Origin: Sphingopyxis macrogoltabida
Lineage (GTDB): Bacteria > Pseudomonadota > Alphaproteobacteria > Sphingomonadales > Sphingomonadaceae
Length of the DNA: 64,000 nucleotides
Reading direction: 5' to 3'
NCBI RefSeq assembly: GCF_001314325.1
Contig: NZ_CP009429.1
Span: 5,110,929-5,174,928 of the forward strand
Under the pieces are notes generated by a model. The model saw only the letters and a list, made by a program, of their open reading frames with translations, ran no database searches and was not told the origin of the DNA. Shown here in pieces: positions 33,243-42,139 of this stretch. Every line of letters begins with the position of its first letter. Position 1 is the first letter of the stretch. Made by a program: the position numbers and the translations under genes.

Positions 33243-34571
33243 TCAGCCGGCGGCGCGGTGTCCGCGCTGCATTGCGAGATAGATGGGAAGTCCTGCGACG
33301 GTCATCGCCAGACTGTACAGCGTCGGCTCCAGTCCCGCGCCGTAAAAGGCCCAGCAGACATAGATTATCCCCGCCAGCGTCAGCAGAACGAACGCCGGCG
33401 ACATGTGGAAACGCCCTTCGTTCCGGAATTTCAGCGCCGCCAGCGCGCCGATCAGGTAGAAGATGATCGTCGTCGAGGTCGTCACCAGCATCATGAAATT
33501 GAACAGTTCGGCGAGGCCGCGGCTATAATTGGCATAGACGATGAGTGTAGCGAGCACCGCTGCGAGCAACAGGCTCCAATGCGGGACGCCGTGCCGGTTG
33601 TCGGTCCCGAAAGCGTGTGGGACCAAGCCGCGGTGCGCGAGGTCGCGCGGCAGTTCGCCGGCCAGCAGGACAAAGCCGTTGAGCGCGCCGAGCGCTGCGA
33701 TGGCCGCCAGGACGGCGGCGGCGGTGCCTGCCTCGGGGCCGATGAAATGGCTGAAAAAAGTGGGGAAGGGCGCGATCGATGCGGCGACCACGTCCGACGG
33801 GAGCAGCATCGTGACCGCGGTGCAGGCGAGCAGATAGAGCAGGCCCGTCGCGACCATGCCGATCATCGTCGCCCGCGGCACGGTACGCTCGGGATCCGAT
33901 ACCCGGTCGCCAGCCGCCAGCGCGCTTTCAAAGCCCAATAGTGCGAACAATGTGAAGGTCGCGGCATGGCCGATGCCCGCCAGGCTGACCGGCTCGGTGC
34001 CCTGCATCGACGGCAATGCGCTGTCTCCCGCCGCCAGCCACCACAGCGCGATGGCGATCGCGCCGAACAGCAGCAGCAGTTTCAGGATCAGCGTCACGAC
34101 TTGCATCCCGCCCGCCTTGCGGACGCCGAGCAGGTTGACGAAGGTGAAGAACCACACGAAGGCGATCGCGAGCAGCGCCGCTGCCGACCCGCCGCCGTTC
34201 AGCGACGGATAGATGATCGCAAGGTTGCGGACGGCCGCGACCGCCAGCGTCGCGTTGGTCACCCAGCAACTGATCCAAAAGCTCCAGGCCACGACAAAAC
34301 CCGTCGCGGGGCCGAACGCCGCCGCCGCATAGGTGTAGGCACCGCAGCCCCCCGGCAGATATCGCGCGAGGCGTGCGAAGACCAGCGCGAGGCACAGCGT
34401 GCCCCCGATGGTTGCGAGCCAGCCGAGCGCGGCATTCCAGCCGAGCGGTGCCAGCGAGCTGGGCAGCAGGAAGACGCCCGAGCCGATCATGTTGCCCATG
34501 ACCAGCGCAACGCACATCAAAAGGCCGAGCTTTTCGCCCGGCCTTTCGCTGTTGGTGACGGTGGAACTCAC
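33243..34571 (-). CDS. APC-family amino acid/amine permease
   Basis: A 442-residue inner-membrane transporter with about 12 transmembrane helices. Helix 1 carries the APC signature MGNMIGSGVFLLPSSLAPLG (~25-44), and the GCGAYTYAAAAFGPATGFVV segment near 75 and GFESALAAGDRVSDPERTVP near 218 are typical of the amino acid-polyamine-organocation family (basic amino acid/polyamine subgroup). It converges on the oxygenase set and lies four bases downstream of the TonB receptor gene, suggesting a two-membrane uptake route. Confidence 0.92.
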   Translation of the reverse strand: MSSTVTNSERPGEKLGLLMCVALVMGNMIGSGVFLLPSSLAPLGWNAALGWLATIGGTLCLALVFARLARYLPGGCGAYTYAAAAFGPATGFVVAWSFWISCWVTNATLAVAAVRNLAIIYPSLNGGGSAAALLAIAFVWFFTFVNLLGVRKAGGMQVVTLILKLLLLFGAIAIALWWLAAGDSALPSMQGTEPVSLAGIGHAATFTLFALLGFESALAAGDRVSDPERTVPRATMIGMVATGLLYLLACTAVTMLLPSDVVAASIAPFPTFFSHFIGPEAGTAAAVLAAIAALGALNGFVLLAGELPRDLAHRGLVPHAFGTDNRHGVPHWSLLLAAVLATLIVYANYSRGLAELFNFMMLVTTSTTIIFYLIGALAALKFRNEGRFHMSPAFVLLTLAGIIYVCWAFYGAGLEPTLYSLAMTVAGLPIYLAMQRGHRAAG

Positions 34572-34575
34572 CCGA

Positions 34576-37065
34576 TCAGAACTTGGCGCCCAGCCGCGCC
34601 CCGAAGGTCTGGGGCGTGCTCACCAGAACCTGCGGCCTGCCGTCGCACTGGCCGCAGTTCGAATAGCGCGCCAGTTCGGCGCGTTCGTCGAAGGCGTTCT
34701 GCAGGAACAGCTCGAAGCTGTACATGCTCCAGTCGAAGCCGACCGCGAAGTCGACCGTCGTCGACCCCTTGATCCGGCCGAGCGCATTCGCCGTCGCGAC
34801 GCGGATGTCGGGGGTCGCCGAGCTGCGATGCGCGATCACCGATTGCAGGTGCAATTCGCCCGGTCCGACCGGGAAGGCATAGCGCACCGTTGCGTTGCCG
34901 TTGAATTTCGGCGTCACCGGCAGCCGCGTTCCCGCCGGGGCGGCAATCGAGTTGCCGGCATCGGTGCATTGGTAGGTCGGATCGTCGATGTCGCAGAGAT
35001 TATTCTTGGTCTTGGCATCGGTGTAGGAGGCCGCAGCGGTGATCGTCAGGCCTTGGGTCGGCCGGATATTGACGTCGGCCTCGACGCCGCGAATGCGGGC
35101 ATTCGGTCCGTTGTGGATTTCGGTGAAGCTGTTTTCGCCGAGGAAGGAGAACTGGAACCGCTTCCATTCCTGCTGGTAGATGGCGGCGTTGAACCGCACC
35201 AGCCCGTCGGCGAGCGTCGATTTGAAGCCGATCTCGTAATTGGTCAGGAAGTCGGCGGCATAGGGCGCGATCGTCGAGCGGCGGTTGATCCCGCCGGGGC
35301 GGAAACCGCGCGACCAGGTGCCATAGACCATCAGGTCGTCGTTGGGCTTCCACGTCAGGTTGAGCCGGTGGGTGAAGCCCGTGTCCTTCGTCCGCTTGGG
35401 GACCAGCTTGCCATCCACATAGTCGGCAAGGTTGGTGCACGGCCCGCCGGGAACGACGGCCGGGAGCAGCTCGCGCGAACTGCTATAGGTGTCGGTGTCG
35501 CGGTCGTAGAGGCGCTCGCCTGCCGTGGTGTAGCATTGCGCCACGCCCGTCCGGTTGCTGCCCGCGGCGTTGGGCGGCGAATCCTCGAAACCGTTGCCGG
35601 GATTGCGGCCGAAACCGAAGAAGCCGATCAGGCTGTTGTCGAACTTGTAATAGCGGCCGCCGCCGGTCAGCGTGACCGTCGGGGTGATGTCGAAGCTCGC
35701 CTCGCCGAACGCGGCATAGTCGCGATCGACGCGCTTTTGCAGGGTCAGCCACAGTGTGCCGGGGCGGCCGTTGACCGACAGGTCGTCGGCAAGGCCGGGA
35801 ATCTTGTAATCCTGGAAAATCCGGTTGCTCTGGCGCTGGTAGAACAGCCCGGCGACGACGCGGAAACGTTCGTCCTGCGGCGACGAAATGCGCAGTTCCT
35901 GGCTCAGCTTGCGGAAATGGTCGGTGCCGATGATGAACTGGCGCGGGTCGATGGTGTTGCCGGCATTATCCTGAATATAGAAATAGCCGGCTAGCCCGCC
36001 GTAATCGGCATAAAGCGCGTCATAGGCTTCCGAATAATCGGTGTAATCGTTGATCTGATACGCTTTGCGGTCGAGATAGGCGCCCGCGTAGGTCAGATCG
36101 AAATTGCCGATCTTGCCCTCGATCGTCAGCGCCGCCTGGATGAACTTGTCGGTGCGCTTGTCGGGATAGAAGCGCTGCGTCTGCAAATCGCCGACGCGCG
36201 GATCCTGTGCGAAGGTGCCGTTGCTCTTCTGCTTCTGGTACAGAACCGTCGGCGTCACGGTCCAGTTGTCGTCGAGATCGACCTTGAGCGCGGCGCGGCC
36301 GCCATAGATTTCGGCGTCGTTGAAATTCTTTTTGACGAAATCGTCGTTGTCCACCGTGATCCCGCCGGGATCCGGCAGGAACGAGCGGGTGCCGGGCACA
36401 TTGTCGATATAGCCGGCGTCCTTCTGGTACCAGCCGACGATACGCACCGCCGCCATCTCGCTGATCGGCGCGTTGATCATGCCCTCGAGCCGGCCGCCCA
36501 TGCCGCCGCTCTTGACCGTGTTGAGTTCGCCGTCGACGCGGCCTTCGAAGCCCGAGGTGTCGGGCTTGTTGGTGATGATGCGGATCGTCCCCGCCTGCGA
36601 CGAGGCGCCGTAAAGCGTGCCCTGCGGCCCCGCGAGCGATTCGATGCGCGCGATGTCATAGACATGGACGTCGAGCGTGCCGCCGATCGTCGTTACCGGC
36701 TGTTCGTCGAGATAGACGCCGACGCTGGGCAGCGAGCCCGAATGGTTGCCGTCGCCGCCGCTCGCGACGCCGCGCATATAGACGGTGGTGACCCCCGGCT
36801 GGCTAGACTGGAAGGAGACGCTGGGCAGAAGTTTCGAGAAGTCCTGGAAATTGGCGACGTTGAGCTGGTCGAGCTTGCGCGTTCCGAGCGCCTGGATGCT
36901 GATCGGCACATCCTGAAGATTTTCCTCGCGCTTCTGCGCGGTGACGACGATTTCGTCGTCATTGCCGGTATCGGCGGCCTCCTGCGCCAGCAGCGGCGTG
37001 GACGCCAGGACGCTGCTGGACAGCGAAGCCAAGAGCAAAGCGCGGCATGAAAAACGTACCGACAT
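34576..37065 (-). CDS. TonB-dependent receptor
   Basis: An 829-residue outer-membrane receptor without an STN domain: signal peptide (MSVRFSCRALLLASLSSSVL), TonB box-like DEIVVTAQKREENLQDVPIS (~35-55), plug with YDIARIESLAGPQGTLYGAS near 137, and a beta-barrel ending GARLGAKF. The class is common in sphingomonads and imports siderophores, vitamins or organic solutes; ligand unknown. GGGGGA precedes ATG 37065. It is followed after four bases by the permease gene, so both are probably co-transcribed. Confidence 0.93.
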   Translation of the reverse strand: MSVRFSCRALLLASLSSSVLASTPLLAQEAADTGNDDEIVVTAQKREENLQDVPISIQALGTRKLDQLNVANFQDFSKLLPSVSFQSSQPGVTTVYMRGVASGGDGNHSGSLPSVGVYLDEQPVTTIGGTLDVHVYDIARIESLAGPQGTLYGASSQAGTIRIITNKPDTSGFEGRVDGELNTVKSGGMGGRLEGMINAPISEMAAVRIVGWYQKDAGYIDNVPGTRSFLPDPGGITVDNDDFVKKNFNDAEIYGGRAALKVDLDDNWTVTPTVLYQKQKSNGTFAQDPRVGDLQTQRFYPDKRTDKFIQAALTIEGKIGNFDLTYAGAYLDRKAYQINDYTDYSEAYDALYADYGGLAGYFYIQDNAGNTIDPRQFIIGTDHFRKLSQELRISSPQDERFRVVAGLFYQRQSNRIFQDYKIPGLADDLSVNGRPGTLWLTLQKRVDRDYAAFGEASFDITPTVTLTGGGRYYKFDNSLIGFFGFGRNPGNGFEDSPPNAAGSNRTGVAQCYTTAGERLYDRDTDTYSSSRELLPAVVPGGPCTNLADYVDGKLVPKRTKDTGFTHRLNLTWKPNDDLMVYGTWSRGFRPGGINRRSTIAPYAADFLTNYEIGFKSTLADGLVRFNAAIYQQEWKRFQFSFLGENSFTEIHNGPNARIRGVEADVNIRPTQGLTITAAASYTDAKTKNNLCDIDDPTYQCTDAGNSIAAPAGTRLPVTPKFNGNATVRYAFPVGPGELHLQSVIAHRSSATPDIRVATANALGRIKGSTTVDFAVGFDWSMYSFELFLQNAFDERAELARYSNCGQCDGRPQVLVSTPQTFGARLGAKF

Positions 37066-37249
37066 AATATCCCCCTGTTGACCGCGCGCCGATGGTCCAG
37101 CGTCGCGACGGAGGCGAGGTTTCACCTATTTCGGGCCGTCGTCAATCGACGCTGAAGGTCCGGACGGAGGGCGCGGGCGGTTTCCGGTGCAACTATGACA
37201 AAATTGCCACAATCGGTGCCGATACCCTGCGTTGACGAAAGCAAAGGCG

Positions 37250-38845
37250 TCAGGGCGCGTCCGGATAGTGCGCGAGGACGGGCCCCAGCGCATCTTTCAA
37301 AGGCTGGAGCCAGGGCTCCATCGCCCGCCATTGCCCGACGCCGTCGCTGTTGATCGGCCGCCGCACCTGTTCCGAGCTCGCGGTGCGCACCGCACGCGCG
37401 TTGGTATGGAACTGCAGGCACGCCTCCTCGAAGGGGAGGTCCAGATAGGCGAGCAGCGCGCGCACTTGGCCTTCGAGGTCTTCGATCAGCCGTTCGTGGA
37501 TGACGCGGTGGATGCGCCGGGGCAGCACGGCGTCGAAATGACCCGCCAGATCGACATAGTCGGCATAATAGCGCCCCATGTCGGTCAGGCTGTAACTGAA
37601 CGCCTGACCGCGCGCGAAATGCTGTTTGAAGTTCGAAAAACAGCAATCCATCGGGTGGCGGCGCGCGTCGATGATCTTCGCATTCGGCAGGATCAGGTGG
37701 ATGAAGCCGATGTGCAGCCAGTTGTTCGGCAGCTTGTCGATATAGAAGGGCTTGCCGCTTTTGCGCTGGACCTGCGTGTCGCGCAGATATTCCTCGCCCA
37801 GCGCGCGCGCGTCGGCCGCCGACAGCCTGGCGATCCCGCCGGCGTTGCGCGCCTTCATCGCGAGCTTGGGAATGTCGGGCAACTCCATCGTGCCTTCGAC
37901 CAGTGAATGGCTCGCCAATATCTGTTCGATCAGCGTCGATCCGGCGCGCGGCATGCCGACGATGAAGATCGGATCGGGCGCCTCGGCGCCGAAGTCGCGG
38001 CGCGCCGCAAAGAAATCGGGGGAATAGAGCGCCTTGCCATGGTCGACTGCGGCGCGCGTCTGGTCGGCGTCATAGTCGATCAGCGCCTTTCGCAGCGCAT
38101 TGCCCTCGGCATAGTGGCGAAATGCCGCTTCGGCCTGCTTGCGGTCCTCGTGCGCCTTGCCGAGCGCGAAATGGAGATGGAAGCGGTCCTCGGCGGCGAG
38201 ATCGTCGCGGGCGAGCGCGGCCAGCATCGCCGCGACGTCGGCATCGTCGAAGGCGACGGTCTTGAGGTTGGCGAGGCTCCACCAGACCTCGCCGAGCGCG
38301 GGCGCCAGCGCCAGCGCGCGGCGATAGGCGGCGACCGCGTCGGCCTGCCGCCCGACCGTCTTCAGCATATGTGCGTAGGACATCCAGATTTTCGGCTGCC
38401 GGCCGACGGTGCCGAGGATCTGCTCATAAAGTTCGAGCGCCTCGTCGAATTCGCCGACGCGTCCCAGCGCCGCGGCCTTGAGATTGGCATTGCCGAGATT
38501 GCCCGGATCGACGCGTTGCAGATGCTCGAGCTCCGCGACCGCTTCGGCCGAACGGCCTTGGCGGTGGAGCACCGTGGCAAGGTTCGAGCGCGCGGCGAGG
38601 AAATCGGGAGCGATTTCGAGCGCCCGCCTGAGCAGATTTTCGGCGTCGCGATAGCGTTCGATCCGGCCCGCGAGTTCGGCAAGCATTCGGATCGCGGCGA
38701 CGTCGAACGGGTCCTGCTTCAACCGCGCCTTCAGCACCGGCTCGGCGTCGTGGAGCCGCCCCTCGTACAGTGCGAGGGCGGCCTCCAGCAGTTCGGGATC
38801 GGCCTGCCCCCGCGCGATCGATCGCTGCGCCGGGTCTAATGTCAT
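37250..38845 (-). CDS. TPR-containing sulfotransferase family protein
   Basis: A 531-residue protein. The N-terminal half (~1-255) holds about six tetratricopeptide repeats (for example LARSNLATVLHRQGRSAEAV-like units and IWMSYAHMLKTVGRQADAVA). The C-terminal half is a sulfotransferase domain with the PAPS 5'-phosphosulphate loop FIVGMPRAGSTLIEQILASH near 295 and the IDARRHPMDCCFSNFKQHF segment near 395. Members with this architecture are widespread in sphingomonads; the acceptor is not known. The start lies four bases after the DsbA-like gene. Confidence 0.9.
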   Translation of the reverse strand: MTLDPAQRSIARGQADPELLEAALALYEGRLHDAEPVLKARLKQDPFDVAAIRMLAELAGRIERYRDAENLLRRALEIAPDFLAARSNLATVLHRQGRSAEAVAELEHLQRVDPGNLGNANLKAAALGRVGEFDEALELYEQILGTVGRQPKIWMSYAHMLKTVGRQADAVAAYRRALALAPALGEVWWSLANLKTVAFDDADVAAMLAALARDDLAAEDRFHLHFALGKAHEDRKQAEAAFRHYAEGNALRKALIDYDADQTRAAVDHGKALYSPDFFAARRDFGAEAPDPIFIVGMPRAGSTLIEQILASHSLVEGTMELPDIPKLAMKARNAGGIARLSAADARALGEEYLRDTQVQRKSGKPFYIDKLPNNWLHIGFIHLILPNAKIIDARRHPMDCCFSNFKQHFARGQAFSYSLTDMGRYYADYVDLAGHFDAVLPRRIHRVIHERLIEDLEGQVRALLAYLDLPFEEACLQFHTNARAVRTASSEQVRRPINSDGVGQWRAMEPWLQPLKDALGPVLAHYPDAP

Positions 38846-38849
38846 GCGT

Positions 38850-40475
38850 TCAGCTCTTCGCCTTGCGCGCCTTGGCGATCGCCTGCCGCAGCGCATCATA
38901 GCCGACCTGGCCCTGGAAAAGCTGGTCGCCGACCACCCATGTCGGGGTGGCGTTGAGCTGGAGCTGCGTTGCGATCGCGAGGTTGCTGTCGAGTTCGCGC
39001 TGGAACAGCGCCTCGTTCGCGGTCGCGTCGGCGCTGCCGTCGGTGACCACGCCGACCTTTTCGGCGGCCGCCGCGATCGCCGCCTTGTCGAGCGACGGGC
39101 TGGCGAACATCGCGTGGTGGAAGGCGTCATATTTGCCCTGCCGCGCCGCGGCGAGCGCCATCAGCGCCGCGTCGCGGCTTTGCGGCGCGATGATCGGCAG
39201 TTCGCGGAAGACGACCTTCAGCCTCTTGTCCTCGCGGATCAGCCGGTCGACGTCGGGCACGCTCGCGCGGCAGAAACCGCAGGCATAATCGGTGAACACG
39301 ACGAGGGTGACGTCGCCATTGGCATTGCCCGCCCATGCGCCGGCATAAGGCTTTTCGAGCGCCGGGCGGATCGCGTCGACCGCCTTGGCCACTTCGCGGC
39401 CGCGCTGCGCTTCGAGCGCTTCGGGAATGATCTGCGGGTTCGCCTTGATATAGTCGGCAACGATCGTTTCGACCTCGCTCTTGCCCAGTCCGCCGCCGAA
39501 GCGGCCGCCGAGCCAGAAGGCGAAGGCGAGGAGGACGATGCCCGCCAGCGCGACAAGTCCCGTCCGCCCGGACACTCCATCCATTCCCGTCCCCCTGACT
39601 TGCGGCAATTTCGATGCCGCCATCGCCTTGCTGGCCGCCGGTTTCGCGGCGGGCCGCACATGCGGCGTGCGGTCGTCGGCGTCGGGCGCCGCGGCCGCGC
39701 TTTTGACGTCCTTCGCCAGTGCCGGCGCGGGCGCCAGCGCCGGTTCGCTGGCGAACAGCGGCAGGTCGGGGGCAGCCGGCGCCGCGGGTTCGGCGGCACG
39801 CGCCGCAGCTTCTTCGCGGGCGAGCAATTGTTCGAGCCCCGACGGCGGCGGCGCGGGTTCTTCGCGCGGGGCGGGGCGGAGCTTGGTCGCGGCTTCGCCG
39901 ATGCTGCCGATGAGGCTTTCGCTGCCCGCCTTCGCGGCCTGCTCGATCCCGGCCTTGGTCTTGCCCGCGACCTCGCCGAGTCCGCGCCCGGCGTCGCTCG
40001 ACATTTTGGCGACCTTTTCGCCGAGCGCCATCTTCTGCCACGCTTGGCTGCTGGTATCGGCCGTCGCGCGCGCGGCGCGCGCCGAGCCCTTGCCGATCGC
40101 GCGGGCGGTGCGCCCGGCGGCGCGTCCGCTGCGCTCCGCCAGTTCGCGCGAGCGGCGCGGGATTTCCATCGCCTCGACGCGCGCCGGGATGTCGGCGCGG
40201 TCGCCGACGCGGATCGTCCAGTCGGCAAAGGCGCCTGCGCCGGTGCGGATCGCCTGCCACAGGCTCGCGGCGCCGGCTTTCAGATGATCGGCGGTCGCGG
40301 CCTCGCGCGCCGGACGCTCGCGGGCCGGATATTGCGTCAGGTCGATGCCGACCGGCGGCACGTCCTTCGGCTTTGCGAGGCCGGCGTCGGGCTCGGGCGG
40401 CGCGCCGTGCGGCGCGGCACCCGGCGCCGGGTCGCGCAGCCACGGCTGGTAATAATCATCCTTCTTGTCAGTCAC
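38850..40475 (-). CDS. Membrane-tethered DsbA-family thiol oxidoreductase with long N-terminal extension
   Basis: A 541-residue protein. The last ~155 residues are a thioredoxin-fold DsbA/DsbG-type domain with active site CGFC (399-402) and the cis-Pro in NATPTW near 507. A single transmembrane helix lies at ~305-328 (TGLVALAGIVLLAFAFWLGG). The preceding ~300 residues are low-complexity, Ala/Pro/Glu/Arg-rich and without a signal peptide, so by topology they would be cytoplasmic and the DsbA domain periplasmic. Typical DsbA proteins are ~200-250 residues. Next to an M48 protease and a sulfotransferase gene. Confidence 0.87.
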   Translation of the reverse strand: MTDKKDDYYQPWLRDPAPGAAPHGAPPEPDAGLAKPKDVPPVGIDLTQYPARERPAREAATADHLKAGAASLWQAIRTGAGAFADWTIRVGDRADIPARVEAMEIPRRSRELAERSGRAAGRTARAIGKGSARAARATADTSSQAWQKMALGEKVAKMSSDAGRGLGEVAGKTKAGIEQAAKAGSESLIGSIGEAATKLRPAPREEPAPPPSGLEQLLAREEAAARAAEPAAPAAPDLPLFASEPALAPAPALAKDVKSAAAAPDADDRTPHVRPAAKPAASKAMAASKLPQVRGTGMDGVSGRTGLVALAGIVLLAFAFWLGGRFGGGLGKSEVETIVADYIKANPQIIPEALEAQRGREVAKAVDAIRPALEKPYAGAWAGNANGDVTLVVFTDYACGFCRASVPDVDRLIREDKRLKVVFRELPIIAPQSRDAALMALAAARQGKYDAFHHAMFASPSLDKAAIAAAAEKVGVVTDGSADATANEALFQRELDSNLAIATQLQLNATPTWVVGDQLFQGQVGYDALRQAIAKARKAKS

Positions 40476-40531
40476 TTGTCGCCCTTATGCATCGCGTTTC
40501 GCGATGCTTTCCCTATCTTCCTTGCCCGAAT

Positions 40532-41980
40532 CTAACGCCGTTTGCGCTCGCGTTCCACCTCGGCGCGAGCGACCAGCGAAATATCCTGTGCACGAATCCA
40601 GTCGGACGAACCCTCGGGCAGGCCCTGCAACGCGGTCTCGGCATTACGCAGCGCAAGCGCCGCCTGTCCACCCTCAAGCTGATAGCGTTCCGCCGAGGCG
40701 AGCGCGGCGCGCGCCTGATCGCCCTTGTTCGCATAGACGATGCCGAGCTGGTACCAGGCGAAGGGATTCTGGTTGTCGAGCGCGACCGCGGTCCGCAGCA
40801 CCTGTTCGGCCTCGGCATAGTTGGCGGGGTCTTCGGTCGCGATCAGCGCATGGCCGAGCGTCGCGCTGATCAGCGGCTGCGAGCGCGAATTTTTGACCGC
40901 CTTGCGCAGCGCCGGGATCGCTTCCTTGGGATGCCCCGATTCCAGCAGCACCTGCCCTTCGAGTTCGAGGAAATAGGGGTCCTCGGGGTTCGTCGCGAGC
41001 AGGCCCTCGACCTCGCCGAGCGCCTTTTGCGGATAGGCGCTCTTGTGCCAGGCATAAGCGCGGGCATAGCGCGCCGGGATGCTGGTGTTGGTTTCGGGGA
41101 ATTTGCGCAGCGTCCGGTCGGGGTCGGCGATATAGCCCGAAAGCTTCGCCTTGATCCGCTGGAAGCGCGCCTCGATCCGCGGGTCCGCGGGCTTCTCCCA
41201 CGCGGGATCGATCACATAGACTTCGCGCAGCGTCTGGATGCGGTCGCCCGACATCGGGTGGGTGCGGCCATAGGCCTGATCGTCGTCCTGTTTGACCCCG
41301 TAGCGGAACTCGAGGTTCTGGAGCTTCTTGAAAAAGGCGAGGCTGCCGCGCCCGCTGATCCCGGCTTTCGACAGATATTGCGCGCCGGCGGCATCGGCGG
41401 TGGATTCCTGAACGCGGGTGAAGGCGAGGAACTTGCCGAGCGCGGCCTGCTGCCCTGCCATCATGATTCCCATGCCCGCCTCGCCACCGCCGGCGGCGAT
41501 CGCGGCGGCGCCGAGCAACAGGCTGACGAGCGAGATGCCGGTTGCCGTTTTGGCGCCGTCGTTGACCCGGATCGCGTGGCCGCCCATCACATGGCCGAGC
41601 TCGTGCGCGAGCACGCCCTGCACCTCTTCGGCGCTGTCGGCGGCTTCGATCAGGCCGCTGAAGACATAGATGTCCTGACTGCCGGCGACGAAGGCGTTGA
41701 TGCTGCGGTCGCCGAGCAGGTGGACGCGCACCTGTCCGCGCTGCAATCCCGCGGCGAGCAGCAGCGGGTCCATCATGTCCTGAAACAGCGCCTCGGTCTC
41801 GGCGTCGCGGAGGATCGACTGCGCCGCCGCCGGGCGCATCGCGACGGCGAACATCGCGAGCAGGGTCAGGAGGATACGGAAAAGCGGACGCCATGCGTCC
41901 GCCCGATATGCGAGGGGCGGCGGGAAAGCGGTCATCGCCGCCTGTCTTGCGCCGCGCGCCTGAACCTCGACTGAAGCCAT
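40532..41980 (-). CDS. M48 family metalloprotease with TPR domain (BepA/YfgC-like)
   Basis: About 482 residues from 41980, or 467 from the ATG at 41935, which gives a more normal signal peptide (FRILLTLLAMFAVAMRPAAA). The zinc site is VLAHELGHVMGGHAI near residue 140-155, with the third ligand in ESTADAAGAQYL. C-terminal TPRs follow (KALGEVEGLLATNPEDPYFL, then NPFAWYQLGIVYANKGDQAR). BepA-type proteases act in the periplasm on stalled outer-membrane proteins such as LptD. The neighbouring DsbA-like gene fits a role in folding disulphide-containing outer-membrane proteins. Confidence 0.9.
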   Translation of the reverse strand: MASVEVQARGARQAAMTAFPPPLAYRADAWRPLFRILLTLLAMFAVAMRPAAAQSILRDAETEALFQDMMDPLLLAAGLQRGQVRVHLLGDRSINAFVAGSQDIYVFSGLIEAADSAEEVQGVLAHELGHVMGGHAIRVNDGAKTATGISLVSLLLGAAAIAAGGGEAGMGIMMAGQQAALGKFLAFTRVQESTADAAGAQYLSKAGISGRGSLAFFKKLQNLEFRYGVKQDDDQAYGRTHPMSGDRIQTLREVYVIDPAWEKPADPRIEARFQRIKAKLSGYIADPDRTLRKFPETNTSIPARYARAYAWHKSAYPQKALGEVEGLLATNPEDPYFLELEGQVLLESGHPKEAIPALRKAVKNSRSQPLISATLGHALIATEDPANYAEAEQVLRTAVALDNQNPFAWYQLGIVYANKGDQARAALASAERYQLEGGQAALALRNAETALQGLPEGSSDWIRAQDISLVARAEVERERKRR

Positions 41981-42031
41981 GCCGCTATTATTGGCGGCGG
42001 GCGGGCGCGGGCGCAAGGCCAACAATATGAA

Positions 42032-42106
42032 GTCATCCCGGCGCAGGCCGGGATCTCAACGGTGCGTTAAACGCCAGGTCGAGATCCCGGCCTACGCCGG
42101 GATGAC
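42032..42106. repeat. REP-like inverted repeat (type GTCATCCCGGCG)
   Basis: Arms 42032-42057 and 42081-42106 (26 bases) are nearly perfectly complementary; each includes a CCCGGC-GCCGGG mini-palindrome. It lies between the 3' end of rne and the start of the BepA-like gene and may terminate or stabilise the rne transcript. Confidence 0.88.
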
Positions 42107-42139
42107 TATATTAGAACGGAAATCGGCGTTCTTTAATGC

